From Arthrobacter sp. 35W (GTDB lineage: Bacteria > Actinomycetota > Actinomycetes > Actinomycetales > Micrococcaceae), in assembly GCF_000482545.1 (NCBI RefSeq), contig NZ_KI519455.1:682001-746000 (forward strand): a stretch of DNA of 64,000 bases, written 5' to 3'. This document shows positions 53,253-61,359 of the stretch, piece by piece. Made by a program: the position numbers and the translations under genes. Under the pieces are notes generated by a model. It was given only the letters and a program-made list of their open reading frames with translations. It was not told the DNA's origin and ran no database searches. Every line of letters starts with the position of its first letter. Positions within the stretch are counted from its first letter, which is position 1.

Positions 53253-54737
53253 ATGACTGCAACATTCGCCCCCCGCGGCTCTTGGACCCCCGTGGCCTTT
53301 GACTCCACGCTCCAGCCGTTCCTGTCCGCCAGCGCAGATGCTCTGGCCACCTTCGACCCCGCCACCGGTGGACTTGTCGCCCGCGTGGCCACGTCCACGC
53401 TCGGGCAGGTCGATGAGGCCGTCGACAGCGCAGAGCGCGCCTTCCGCAAGTCCAGTTGGCGCAACGACGGCGCGCTGCGCGCCCGCGTGCTGTTCCGCTG
53501 GGCCGAAAGGATGCGCCAGCAGACCGAGCAGCTGGCGGAGCTGCTGACCCGCGAACAGGGCAAGACCCTTGGCCAGGCCCGCGGCGAGGTACTCAGCAGC
53601 ATCAGCATGATCGAGTTCAACGCCGGCCAGGCCCGGGCCATCTACGGCCGCTCCGCCGCGTTGAAGGACGGCGTCCATGGAGTGGTTCTGCGCGAGCCGG
53701 TGGGCATCGTTGCCGCCATCACGCCGTGGAACTACCCCCTCAACCTCACCATCCGGGCCGTGGCTCCGGCCCTGGCGGCGGGCAACGCCGTTATCGTCAA
53801 GCCGGCCAGCCTGACGCCGGCGATCGTCATCGCAGCCCTGGCCCTGCTGGCCCAGGACGACGATCTGCCGGACGGCATCGTCCGTGCGGTGGTCGGCTCC
53901 GGCGCAACCGTCGGCGACCGTCTGGTGACCCACGACGGCGTCAACATGATCGCGTTCACCGGCGATTCCGCCACGGGCATCAACGTCATGAAGCGTGGCG
54001 CGGACAGCCTGAAAAAGGTCTCGCTGGAGTTGGGCGGAAAGTCGCCCAACATCGTCTTTGCCGATGCCAATCTGGACAAGGCACTCATTGGCGCCGAGAA
54101 CGCCATCTTCTCCTCCGCCGGCCAGATCTGCACGGCCGGCAGCCGGCTGTTGCTGGAGGAAAGCATCCACGATGAATTCGTCGAGCGCCTGGCCGCACGG
54201 GCACGCGGGATGCATGTGGGGGACGGCCTCGACCCCGCCACGCAGATGGGGCCGCTGGTCTCCGCCGGCCACAAGCAGACAGTGTGGGACTACGTCGAAG
54301 TTGCCAATGCCGAAGGCACGGTGGTGGCCGGCGGCCGGGCGCTGGAGGGCGGACCCTACGATGACGGGCATTTCGTGGCGCCCACGATTGTCACAGACCT
54401 GCCCGCCGGCTCGCGCCTGCTCAAGGAGGAGGTCTTCGGCCCCGTCCTGGCCGTGCAGAAGTTCGGCACCGAGGAGGAGGCCATCCAGATCGCCAACGGC
54501 ACGGAATTCGGGCTGGCCTGCGGGCTCTGGACCTCCGACCTCGACCGCTCCTGGCGCGTGGGCCGCGCCGTCGACGCGGGCACCATCTGGATCAACACCT
54601 ACCACCACTTCTACGGCGAAATGGAGGTGGGCGGGTTCAAGAAATCCGGCATCGGCCGCCAGCAGGGCATTGAGGGACTGCTGGAATTCACCGAGACCAA
54701 GCACCTGAACTTCGATTCGAACCCGACGTTCTGGTAG
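53253..54737 (+). CDS. NAD(P)-dependent aldehyde dehydrogenase
   Basis: The 494-residue ALDH has GIVAAITPWNYPLNLTIRAV, the NAD site IAFTGDSATG, catalytic Glu in LELGGKSPNIVF and catalytic Cys in SSAGQICTAGSRLLL. The length and motifs match broad ALDH-superfamily enzymes of the betaine/vanillin/semialdehyde group. It would oxidise an aldehyde intermediate of the island. ATG 53253 follows CGAAAGCGG. It is the last gene of the transporter operon, closed by a hairpin. Confidence 0.93.
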   Translation: MTATFAPRGSWTPVAFDSTLQPFLSASADALATFDPATGGLVARVATSTLGQVDEAVDSAERAFRKSSWRNDGALRARVLFRWAERMRQQTEQLAELLTREQGKTLGQARGEVLSSISMIEFNAGQARAIYGRSAALKDGVHGVVLREPVGIVAAITPWNYPLNLTIRAVAPALAAGNAVIVKPASLTPAIVIAALALLAQDDDLPDGIVRAVVGSGATVGDRLVTHDGVNMIAFTGDSATGINVMKRGADSLKKVSLELGGKSPNIVFADANLDKALIGAENAIFSSAGQICTAGSRLLLEESIHDEFVERLAARARGMHVGDGLDPATQMGPLVSAGHKQTVWDYVEVANAEGTVVAGGRALEGGPYDDGHFVAPTIVTDLPAGSRLLKEEVFGPVLAVQKFGTEEEAIQIANGTEFGLACGLWTSDLDRSWRVGRAVDAGTIWINTYHHFYGEMEVGGFKKSGIGRQQGIEGLLEFTETKHLNFDSNPTFW

Positions 54738-54755
54738 CAGTTCCCGGCACCACAA

Positions 54756-54792
54756 GGAGGCGCCCCGCTGGTTCAACCAGTGGGGCGCTTCC
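54756..54792. terminator. Hairpin terminator between convergent ALDH and VOC genes
   Basis: GGAGGCGCCCCGCTGGTT pairs with the complementary downstream segment, with two G-U pairs and a tight loop. It lies between the ALDH stop (54737) and the VOC stop (54811). Confidence 0.75.
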
Positions 54793-54810
54793 ATGTGTTT
54801 CCGTCGTGCC

Positions 54811-55275
54811 TTAGGCGCCCCAGGTGACCAGTTCCAGGATGGTCCCCCAGGGGGCGCGGACAAAGGCGTTACTCAGTCCCGGCGTCGCCCCCTCGGTGAA
54901 GGTGACGGGTTCCCCCATCACCACCACACCGGGCATCTGGCGCAGGGCCGCCAGGGTGGCGTGGATGTCCGGGGTCTGGAGGGCAAGGTGGCTGGCTCCG
55001 ACATCCATGGCGGCCGGCTGCCCAGTCTTGGACTCCCCACTCCACCACTGCAGCAATTCCAGCCTGGCACCGGCAACGTCAATCATCACCGCTTCGAACT
55101 CGGCCGTCTGGTTGGCGCCGATCCGCTGCATTGAGCCGCCCTCGGGGTCGCGGATGCGGTCCAGGCGGAAAACCACCGTGGCACCGAACGCCTCCACAAA
55201 GAACGCCACCGCCTCCTCCAGGTCCGGCACGCACAGGCCCACATGGTCCAGCCGCACGGCCGGGGCGGCGCTCAC
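54811..55275 (-). CDS. VOC-family protein (glyoxalase/methylmalonyl-CoA epimerase-like)
   Basis: The 154-residue protein has two beta-alpha-beta-beta-beta repeats. The first starts LDHVGLCVPDLEEAVAFFVEAFGA; ASHLALQTPDIHATLAAL begins the second; GTILELV near the end supplies the metal-binding Glu. The metal His and Glu positions (DHVGL, SHLAL, and Glu in TILEL) are kept. Substrate is unknown. Its start overlaps the M24 stop by 4 nt, so the two genes form an operon transcribed from the GntR-type site at 56426. Confidence 0.85.
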   Translation of the reverse strand: MSAAPAVRLDHVGLCVPDLEEAVAFFVEAFGATVVFRLDRIRDPEGGSMQRIGANQTAEFEAVMIDVAGARLELLQWWSGESKTGQPAAMDVGASHLALQTPDIHATLAALRQMPGVVVMGEPVTFTEGATPGLSNAFVRAPWGTILELVTWGA

Positions 55276-56390
55276 GCTTCGATCCGGAAGAGGCTGTCCG
55301 TGTCCGTCACATCTGAGAGCAGCCGGGCACCGGAGTCTTCGACGGCGATCATGTCCTTGATCTGCATGCCAAACCCGAAACCGCTGCGGTAGACCAGCGG
55401 TTCCATGCCCAGCACCATGCCGGCCTCGACCTTTTCGTTCGAGTACGGCCCAAAGTACGGGGCCTCGTGGAGGTTGGTGCCGATCGAGTGGGCCACGAAG
55501 GAGATGGCGGGCAGCCCCAGCTCATCGAACGTGGATCTGAACAGCTCGTAGACCTCCCGCGAGCTGGCACCCGGGCGGATCGCCTCGAAGACCTGGTGCT
55601 TGCAGTCGACAAGGTTTTGGTAGACCCGCTCCGCTTCGGCAGGCGGATCCCCGACCACCGCGGTGCGGCAGACGCCGGCCTGGTAGCCGTCAATGACGGA
55701 GAAGATCTCCACCCGGCAGACGTCCCCGGGCAGCAGGATGCGGTTGGTGGGGCCGACATTGGGCAGCTGGCTGCGCTCCCCCGTAGCCACGATCATCAGC
55801 TTGAACTGCTGGGCACCCTGCTCATAGACACTGCGGGTCAGTGCCGCGGCAATGTCCATCTCGGTGGATCCGGCCCGCACGGCCTCAAACGAGGTCTTGA
55901 TGGCCGTGTCGGAGATCCGAGACAAGCGCTCCAGCAGCGCGAGCTCGTCCGGCGTCTTGACCTGCCGTGCGCTCGTCAACAGCGCATCGGCCGCGACAAA
56001 TTCCAAGCCGGGAACCAGGGCGGCGATTTCGGCGTGGTCGGCAAAAGAGAGATAGGAGAGTTCAGTGCCCACACGCGCCGATTCCAGACCCCAATCCTTG
56101 AGCAATCCGGCCAGAACCACCATGGGGCGCTCGACGAATTCCTTCCAGACGCGGATCTCCGCGTCCACTTCGGCCCGGCGCACGGTGGTCTCTTCCATGT
56201 CGATGCAGACAATCGCACTGCGGCCGTCCCCGTGCAGGACGGTTGCCGCATGGCGCCACCGCATCAGCGGTTGTGAGGGGATGACATAGCCGGCGGTGTA
56301 CGCCACGTTTTCCGGGGAAAGACACACCAACGCGTCCAAACCCTTTTCTGCCATCATGGACCGTAACCGGTTTCCAACGTCCTGCTGCAT
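55272..56390 (-). CDS. M24 pita-bread fold hydrolase, creatinase-like, metal ligands not conserved
   Basis: The 372-residue protein has an N-terminal creatinase domain (about 5-130) and a C-terminal pita-bread domain. In metal-dependent M24 peptidases the ligands are Asp, Asp, His, Glu, Glu. Here the first Asp region reads VEIFSVIDGY, the second GYQAGVCRT (no Asp), the His is kept in FVAHSIG, the first Glu in GMVLGMEP, and the last Glu region reads QIKDMIAV. Creatinase is the known metal-free member of this fold. Hydrolysis of a small C-N bond is therefore likelier than proline peptidase activity. ATG 56390 starts the family N-terminus. Confidence 0.8.
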   Translation of the reverse strand: MQQDVGNRLRSMMAEKGLDALVCLSPENVAYTAGYVIPSQPLMRWRHAATVLHGDGRSAIVCIDMEETTVRRAEVDAEIRVWKEFVERPMVVLAGLLKDWGLESARVGTELSYLSFADHAEIAALVPGLEFVAADALLTSARQVKTPDELALLERLSRISDTAIKTSFEAVRAGSTEMDIAAALTRSVYEQGAQQFKLMIVATGERSQLPNVGPTNRILLPGDVCRVEIFSVIDGYQAGVCRTAVVGDPPAEAERVYQNLVDCKHQVFEAIRPGASSREVYELFRSTFDELGLPAISFVAHSIGTNLHEAPYFGPYSNEKVEAGMVLGMEPLVYRSGFGFGMQIKDMIAVEDSGARLLSDVTDTDSLFRIEA

Positions 56391-56417
56391 GATTTCTCCT
56401 AGTCTGAAAAGCGGCAC

Positions 56418-56446
56418 TTACAAACTGGTCTTACAACAGATATCCT
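56418..56446 (+). promoter_or_regulatory. Promoter and GntR-type operator between divergent M24 and amidohydrolase genes
   Basis: On the plus strand, TTACAA (56418-56423) and TATCCT (56441-56446) are 17 bp apart. The spacer holds CTGGTCTTACAACAG with TGGTCTTACAA (56426-56436), a GT-N3-AC core like PdhR/FadR-group operators. The amidohydrolase start is 60 bp downstream. Confidence 0.5.
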
Positions 56447-56505
56447 ATAAGCATTGCAGTTCTGAGGCGAGTACAAATCCGAAGACCACAAGGTGAGGAA
56501 AACTG

Positions 56506-57963
56506 TTGAACCATCATTTGGGCCGCGAAACCGCCGCAACCACACTTATTGAAAATCTTCAGTTCATTGTCACGGCGAACCAGAACGACGACGTCGTTCG
56601 CAACGCCGCGATTCTGATCAGGGACGGCAAGATTGCCGACATCGGCCCCACCTGGGAGGTCCGCGCGAGGCTGGGCGGCGCCGTCGTGGACAAGACCATT
56701 GACGGCTCGATGCTCGGCATGACGCCGGGGTTCATCGATTCCCATGTGCACCTGTCCGAAACACTGAGCCGCGCCGTTTTTCCCGATGTCCTGGCCACCC
56801 GGGCCTGGGTGTTCCACTGGGCGAAGCCCTTCTATGCCCACGTGGACGAGGACGACGAGCGCACCAGCGTGCTGCTGGGCACCGCCGAGATGCTGCGCAG
56901 CGGCACCACCTGCTTCCTGGACATGGGCGCCCAGAACGACGCCGGCCTGACCGCCAGGGCCGCCGCCCAGATCGGCATCCGCGGCATTGTTGGCCGCCAC
57001 GCCGCGGACATCCGCCCCACGGAGATCCCGGCTGGCTGGTCCGATGACATGATGGACCACCACTTCTTCAAGAACTCCGCCACTGCTCTGGACGCATTGA
57101 AGAGCAGCGTTGAGGAATGGAATGGCTACGCCGACGGGCGGATCCGCTGCTGGGTCAACATTGAGGGCAAGGAGCCCTGCAGCCTGGATCTGACCATCGG
57201 TGCGCGCGAACTGGCGGCCGAGCTGGGTGTGGGAACCACGTACCACATCGCCACCAGCATGGAGGAGGCCCAGGTCAGCCAGAAGCGGCACGGCATGTGG
57301 CCGATCAGCCGCATCGCTCGCAACGGCGGGCTCGGCTCCAACCTCGTGCTGGCGCACGCCGTCGCCGTCGCCGATGAGGAGGTCAAGATGCTGGCGGACC
57401 ACCAAACCTCGGTAGCCTTCTGCCCGTCGAGCTCGCTCAAGCTGGCCAAGGGTGCCGCCGACATCGGCAAGTACCCGGAAATGATCGCGGCCGGCGTCAC
57501 GGTGGGGTTGGGGACCGACGGCGTGTCCGCCGCCGGCAACCTCAACCTCCACCGGCAGATCCACATCGTAGCGGGCCTGTTCAAGGACGCCCGCCGGGAC
57601 CCCACACTGGTGGGCGCGCGCCAGGCCATCCGGATGGCCACCATCGACGGTGCCAAAGCCCTCGGCTGGGACGACGAGATCGGCTCGCTGGAGGTCGGCA
57701 AGCAGGCGGACCTGGTGCTCTTCGATCTGAACCACCATGAGTGGACGCCCTACGCCGATCCCGAGCAGGCGCTGGTGTACTCGGCGAGCACGGCCAGCAT
57801 CTCCCAGACCTGGGTGGCCGGAAAGGCCGTCTTCAAGGAGGGCCGCGTGACGGCAATCGATGAGACGGCGCTGCGCTCAGAGGCCCGCGAACGTGCTGCC
57901 CGGATCGTCCTGCGCGCCGGGCTGGGAATCCACGTCCCCGTGACCACCACCTTGTACGACTAA
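56506..57963 (+). CDS. TrzN/AtzB/SsnA-type metal-dependent amidohydrolase
   Basis: The 485-residue amidohydrolase keeps the mononuclear-metal residues: GFIDSHVHLSE (HxH), TTYHIATSMEEAQ (His and Glu), VLAHAV, and LGTDGVSAAGN (Asp). This is the chlorohydrolase/deaminase subgroup that includes TrzN, AtzB and guanine deaminase. It would remove an amino or other leaving group from an aromatic or cyclic nitrogen compound. TTG 56506 follows AGGTGAGG. The gene ends 5 bp before palindrome B4. Confidence 0.87.
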   Translation: MNHHLGRETAATTLIENLQFIVTANQNDDVVRNAAILIRDGKIADIGPTWEVRARLGGAVVDKTIDGSMLGMTPGFIDSHVHLSETLSRAVFPDVLATRAWVFHWAKPFYAHVDEDDERTSVLLGTAEMLRSGTTCFLDMGAQNDAGLTARAAAQIGIRGIVGRHAADIRPTEIPAGWSDDMMDHHFFKNSATALDALKSSVEEWNGYADGRIRCWVNIEGKEPCSLDLTIGARELAAELGVGTTYHIATSMEEAQVSQKRHGMWPISRIARNGGLGSNLVLAHAVAVADEEVKMLADHQTSVAFCPSSSLKLAKGAADIGKYPEMIAAGVTVGLGTDGVSAAGNLNLHRQIHIVAGLFKDARRDPTLVGARQAIRMATIDGAKALGWDDEIGSLEVGKQADLVLFDLNHHEWTPYADPEQALVYSASTASISQTWVAGKAVFKEGRVTAIDETALRSEARERAARIVLRAGLGIHVPVTTTLYD

Positions 57964-57968
57964 ACCCT

Positions 57969-58030
57969 CATCTGTGTAACAGAAAACGCTCGAAACCCGC
58001 GGGTTTCGAGCGTTTTCTGTTACACAGATG
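57969..58030. repeat. Family B palindrome, copy B4 (perfect 62-bp palindrome)
   Basis: The element is perfectly self-complementary over 62 bp with no loop. The outer arms are CATCTGTGTAACAG and the inner arms AAAACGCTCG. It lies between convergent stops: amidohydrolase 57963 and ykoC 58058. Related copies are at 1503, 26588 and 26860. Confidence 0.9.
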
Positions 58031-58057
58031 TCCCCGAGTGGGCTGTTCGGAGCGGGG

Positions 58058-58852
58058 TTAGAAGACCGGGTTCCAGGTGCCCAGGACGACGGCGGCGGCC
58101 AGGGCCGCGGCCGACACGAGGACGCCGGCACCGAACACCCAGACATCGATCCGGGAGTACGTGGATTCCCGGGCCCAGGTGCGCGGCCCGGCACCGAAGC
58201 CCTTGGCTTCCATGGTGACGGCCAGCCGGGAGGCGCGGCGGATGGCCTGCACCAGCAGGGCCATCGCCTGGCCCAGCGAGGCCACGATCCGGCCAAACAC
58301 GCCGGTGTTGGACCCCACGCCGCGGGCGCGGCGGGCCATGCCGAGGGTCTGCCATTCCGCCACTAGCAGGCCCACCAGCCGCATCGCGGCCAGCGCCCCC
58401 AGCACAAAGCGGTGCGGCAGGCGCAGCTTCTGCGCCAGCGCATCGGCCAGGTCCGTGGGATCGGTGCTGGCAAGCACGATGATGCCGGGCAGCCCAATGG
58501 CCAGGCCGCGCAGCGCGATAGCCACACCGGATTCCACCGAGCCCTCCGTGAAGAGGAACGGCCCCCATTCCAGCAGCACGGCACCCGTCTTGGGCGCCAG
58601 CAGGGCCGATCCGTAGGCTCCGGCCAGGGCGGCGGCCAGGATGGGCCAGCCGCGCACCAGCAGCAGGCGCAGGCTGAGCCCGGCCAGGGGCAGAATTGCC
58701 AGTTCGCAGGCCAGCGCCACCGACGCCGACACCCAGTCCACCGTCAGCAGCAGTGCAACAGTGAGCACCATCGCGGCGCCGAGCTTGGCAAGCGGGTTGG
58801 CCCGGGACAGCCAGGCCACCGAGCGCGGCTGCGCCAGAACATCGACACTCAT
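58058..58852 (-). CDS. ykoC: ECF transporter T component (EcfT/CbiQ-like) of thiamine-precursor transporter
   Basis: The 264-residue protein has about five membrane helices. T-component signatures are PLAKLGAAMVLTVALL in the first, and the coupling helices AARRARGV-like (MARRARGVGSN) and RRASRLAVTMEAKGFGAGP. These bind the ATPases. Its ATG overlaps the ATPase stop by 4 nt. Third gene of the riboswitch-controlled ykoEDC operon. Terminated by B4. Confidence 0.88.
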   Translation of the reverse strand: MSVDVLAQPRSVAWLSRANPLAKLGAAMVLTVALLLTVDWVSASVALACELAILPLAGLSLRLLLVRGWPILAAALAGAYGSALLAPKTGAVLLEWGPFLFTEGSVESGVAIALRGLAIGLPGIIVLASTDPTDLADALAQKLRLPHRFVLGALAAMRLVGLLVAEWQTLGMARRARGVGSNTGVFGRIVASLGQAMALLVQAIRRASRLAVTMEAKGFGAGPRTWARESTYSRIDVWVFGAGVLVSAAALAAAVVLGTWNPVF

Positions 58853-60405
58853 GCCGCACCCCGCAGGGACTGTGCGTCCGCGCCGGCGGCCGGAACGGGA
58901 GCCGAGGCGGGCGCCGCAGCCTCGATGGGCAGGCCCAGTTCCAGCCGGTTTCCGCCCAGAACCTGCGTGAATTCGGCGTCGTGGGTGACGGAGACGACGG
59001 CGGTGCCGGCGTCGAGCAGTTCACTGAGCAGGCTGGCCAGCTCGGCCCAGGTGTTGGCATCCTGCCCGAAGGTGGGCTCGTCCAGCACCAGGATCTGCGG
59101 GCTGGCGGCCAGCACGGTGGCCACGGACAACCGGCGCTTCTCGCCCCCGGAGAGGGTGAACGGGTTGGCGTCGGCCAGATGCTCCAGCCGCAGCCGGGCC
59201 AGCAGCTCGTCCACCCTGTCGCCGCCGCGGCCCAGCAGCTTCGGGGCGAACCGCAGCTCCTCGAGCACGCTGCCGGTGACGAATTGGTGCTCCGGCTCCT
59301 GGAAGACGGTGCCGATGCGCTCGATCAGCTGGTTCCCCTTCCAGCGGTAGGGGTCCTTCGCGGCACCGCGGGCCAGCGGTTCCGCCGCCAGGACGGATCC
59401 CGCGGCGGCCGGCAGCAGCCCTCCCAGCGTCAGCGCCAGGGTGGACTTTCCGGCACCGTTGGGCCCGGTGATGCTCAAGGCCGTGCCGGCCTGCAGGGCC
59501 ACGTCGATGTTCGAGGCCGCGGGCACGGCCGGGTGGCGGCGCCGGCCGCGCTGGCGGGACACGGCCAGATCATCGGCGGAGAGCAGCAGCTCCCCGCCGC
59601 CGGAGTTGGTCCGCGGCCGGGTGGGCGGGACATGGCCCGGCACCCAGACACCCGCTGCGGACAGCATCTCGCGGGCCTGGGCCAGCACCGTGGCCGGCGG
59701 ACCGTCCAGCAGCACGCCGCCGCCCTCGCCTGGGCGCCCGGGCGCCAGCACCACAATCCGATCCACGGCATCCGCCCAGACGGCCACCCGGTGTTCCACC
59801 ACCACCAAGGTGGCGCCGGTTTCGGCCACCGTGTTGAGCACGGCGTCGCGGACCTCCAGCACACCGGCCGGATCCAGATTGGCCGTCGGCTCGTCCAGCA
59901 GCAGCAGTCCCGGACGCATGGCCAGGATCCCGGCCAGGCCGAGGCGCTGCTTTTGTCCGCCGGAGAGTGCCGAGGAGGAGTGGTCCAGCGGCAGGCGCAG
60001 CCCGACGGCGTCGAGCGCGGCGGCCACGCGCGGCCAGATCTGGGACGGCGGCACGGCAAGGTTCTCCGCGCCGAACGCCACGTCGTCGCCGATCCTCGAG
60101 AGGACCACCTGCGCGTCGGGGTCCTGCTGCATCAGCCCGGCCCGGCCGCGCGCGGCGGCCGCGGGAACACCGTCGATCAGCAGCGAGCCGAACTCGCTGG
60201 CCTCCTCATCGGAGCCCAGCACGCCGGCCAGGGCATGGAGCAGCGTGGACTTGCCCGCGCCGGAGGGGCCCAGCAGCAGCACCCGCTCCCCCGGCGCGAT
60301 GTCCAGGTCGAGGCCGCGCACGGCCTGGTGCGGGCGCCCGGAATGCTGCCAGCCCCACCCCCGGGCCGTGACGGCGGCGGGGACCACATGTTGCGAGGTT
60401 GCCAC
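58849..60405 (-). CDS. ykoD: ECF transporter ATPase, two ABC domains
   Basis: The 518-residue protein has two fused ABC domains. The first has Walker A LLGPSGAGKSTLLHAL, signature ALSGGQKQRLGLA and Walker B LLLLDEPTANLDP. The second has [29 protein letters not shown] and ILVLDEPTFGQD. Both look catalytically complete. The start is GTG 60405, 2 bp after the ykoE stop; the open frame runs on upstream within ykoE but is not coding. It energises uptake through ykoE (S) and ykoC (T). Confidence 0.9.
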   Translation of the reverse strand: MATSQHVVPAAVTARGWGWQHSGRPHQAVRGLDLDIAPGERVLLLGPSGAGKSTLLHALAGVLGSDEEASEFGSLLIDGVPAAAARGRAGLMQQDPDAQVVLSRIGDDVAFGAENLAVPPSQIWPRVAAALDAVGLRLPLDHSSSALSGGQKQRLGLAGILAMRPGLLLLDEPTANLDPAGVLEVRDAVLNTVAETGATLVVVEHRVAVWADAVDRIVVLAPGRPGEGGGVLLDGPPATVLAQAREMLSAAGVWVPGHVPPTRPRTNSGGGELLLSADDLAVSRQRGRRRHPAVPAASNIDVALQAGTALSITGPNGAGKSTLALTLGGLLPAAAGSVLAAEPLARGAAKDPYRWKGNQLIERIGTVFQEPEHQFVTGSVLEELRFAPKLLGRGGDRVDELLARLRLEHLADANPFTLSGGEKRRLSVATVLAASPQILVLDEPTFGQDANTWAELASLLSELLDAGTAVVSVTHDAEFTQVLGGNRLELGLPIEAAAPASAPVPAAGADAQSLRGAA

Positions 60406-60407
60406 GG

Positions 60408-61019
60408 CTAGAGGACGCGCTCCGTGGCGGCATGCCGCGAGGGCAGGTTGGACAGCGCCCCGGTGCGGGCCAGCCCGCGCACGGCCAGCCAGGACAGCAG
60501 GCCGGCGATGACCATGCCGGAGATGATGGCGAAGAGGACGTAGACGGCCTTGAAGCCAAACTCCCACTCGGCGTTGTAGCCGATGTTGTCGTTCAGGCCC
60601 ATGGCCAGCCCGGCCAGCGCACCGGAGAGCAGGGCCACCGGCAGGGAGAACTTCTTGTAGCGGAAGACGGCGAAGGCCAGCTCGGCCCCGAGGCCCTGGA
60701 CCAGGCCGGAGATCAGCACGGTGAAGCCGAAGTGCGTGCCCAGCAGGGCCTCAACCACTGCCGCGACCAGTTCGCAGTAGAGGGCGGCGCCGGGCTTGCG
60801 GATCACCAGGCCGCCGATGACGCCGGCAATCAGCCAGCCGCCGCCGTACAGGCCACCCAGGGGCGGGAAGGCGGTGGTGATGGCGGCGATGATGCCGTAG
60901 CCCTGGCTCCAGAGCCAGAAGATGACGCCGACGGCGACGGCCAGCACGGATGCGACGACAATGTCCACGACGCGCCAGCTTGATGTGGCCTTCTTCGGGA
61001 CAGCGTTTGAAAAGCTCAT
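60408..61019 (-). CDS. ykoE: ECF transporter substrate-binding (S) component, YkoE family
   Basis: The 203-residue membrane protein has about six helices and matches YkoE: WRVVDIVVASVLAVAVGVIFWLW, GGLYGGGWLIAGVIGGLVIRKPGAAL and GLVQGLGAELAFAVFRY. YkoE binds thiamine or its hydroxymethylpyrimidine precursor. A TPP riboswitch lies directly upstream. ATG 61019 follows AGGAGGA, which sits inside a hairpin (61026-61041). Confidence 0.92.
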   Translation of the reverse strand: MSFSNAVPKKATSSWRVVDIVVASVLAVAVGVIFWLWSQGYGIIAAITTAFPPLGGLYGGGWLIAGVIGGLVIRKPGAALYCELVAAVVEALLGTHFGFTVLISGLVQGLGAELAFAVFRYKKFSLPVALLSGALAGLAMGLNDNIGYNAEWEFGFKAVYVLFAIISGMVIAGLLSWLAVRGLARTGALSNLPSRHAATERVL

Positions 61020-61025
61020 GGGATT

Positions 61026-61041
61026 CCTCCTATACAGGAGG
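61026..61041 (-). promoter_or_regulatory. Ribosome-binding-site hairpin of ykoE
   Basis: On the minus strand, CCTCCT pairs with the AGGAGG ribosome-binding site across a GTAT loop, 6 bp before the start codon. It lies 3' of the TPP aptamer and is the likely translational switch. Confidence 0.75.
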
Positions 61042-61080
61042 GGCGGCCGAGCGTTGCAGGCGCGCGGCCGAAGAGAACTC

Positions 61081-61180
61081 GACTCCCTTCGCCGGTACTA
61101 GCCGGAGCAGGTTCGAGGGTCTGCGGCGGGCCGCACTCTCAGCGCCCAGTCCCATGAAGGACTGGCGCTCCCCTGTCGTG
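61081..61180 (-). promoter_or_regulatory. TPP riboswitch (THI element)
   Basis: On the minus strand the conserved segments are in order: AGGGGAGCGCC, GGGCGCTGAGAGTGCGG (CTGAGA core), ACCCTCGAACCTGCTCCGG, TAGTACCGGCGAAGGGAGTC. P1, P2/P3 and the pyrophosphate-binding P4/P5 are recognisable. It controls the downstream ykoEDC operon, probably through the ribosome-binding-site hairpin at 61026. Confidence 0.95.
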
Positions 61181-61263
61181 TTGATTTGCGGCTCCAGTCT
61201 ACCCCCGCGGCCCATCCGGCGGTACGGCGCGTCGACGCATCCCTTCATGGCCGCTTAATGTAC

Positions 61264-61304
61264 GACGGCGGGAGCCCACCCAGGTGGGTGGACTCCCGCC
61301 GCCG
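61264..61304. terminator. Hairpin terminator of the GH84 gene
   Basis: GGCGGGAG...CTCCCGCC encloses a second pairing CCCACC with GGTGGG. It lies ~60 bp beyond the GH84 stop (61360) and upstream of the TPP riboswitch promoter region. In 61181-61263 I see no gene. Confidence 0.75.
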
Positions 61305-61359
61305 CTGGCGGCCGTTCCATGCTCCTTTGGAGCAGGGTCGGAGCGCTGCCGATGAACCG

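Noticed and set aside
52161-54863. 900-codon minus-strand frame opposite SBP copy 2 and ALDH
   Set aside because: Both opposite genes have complete catalytic or signal motifs; this frame has none.
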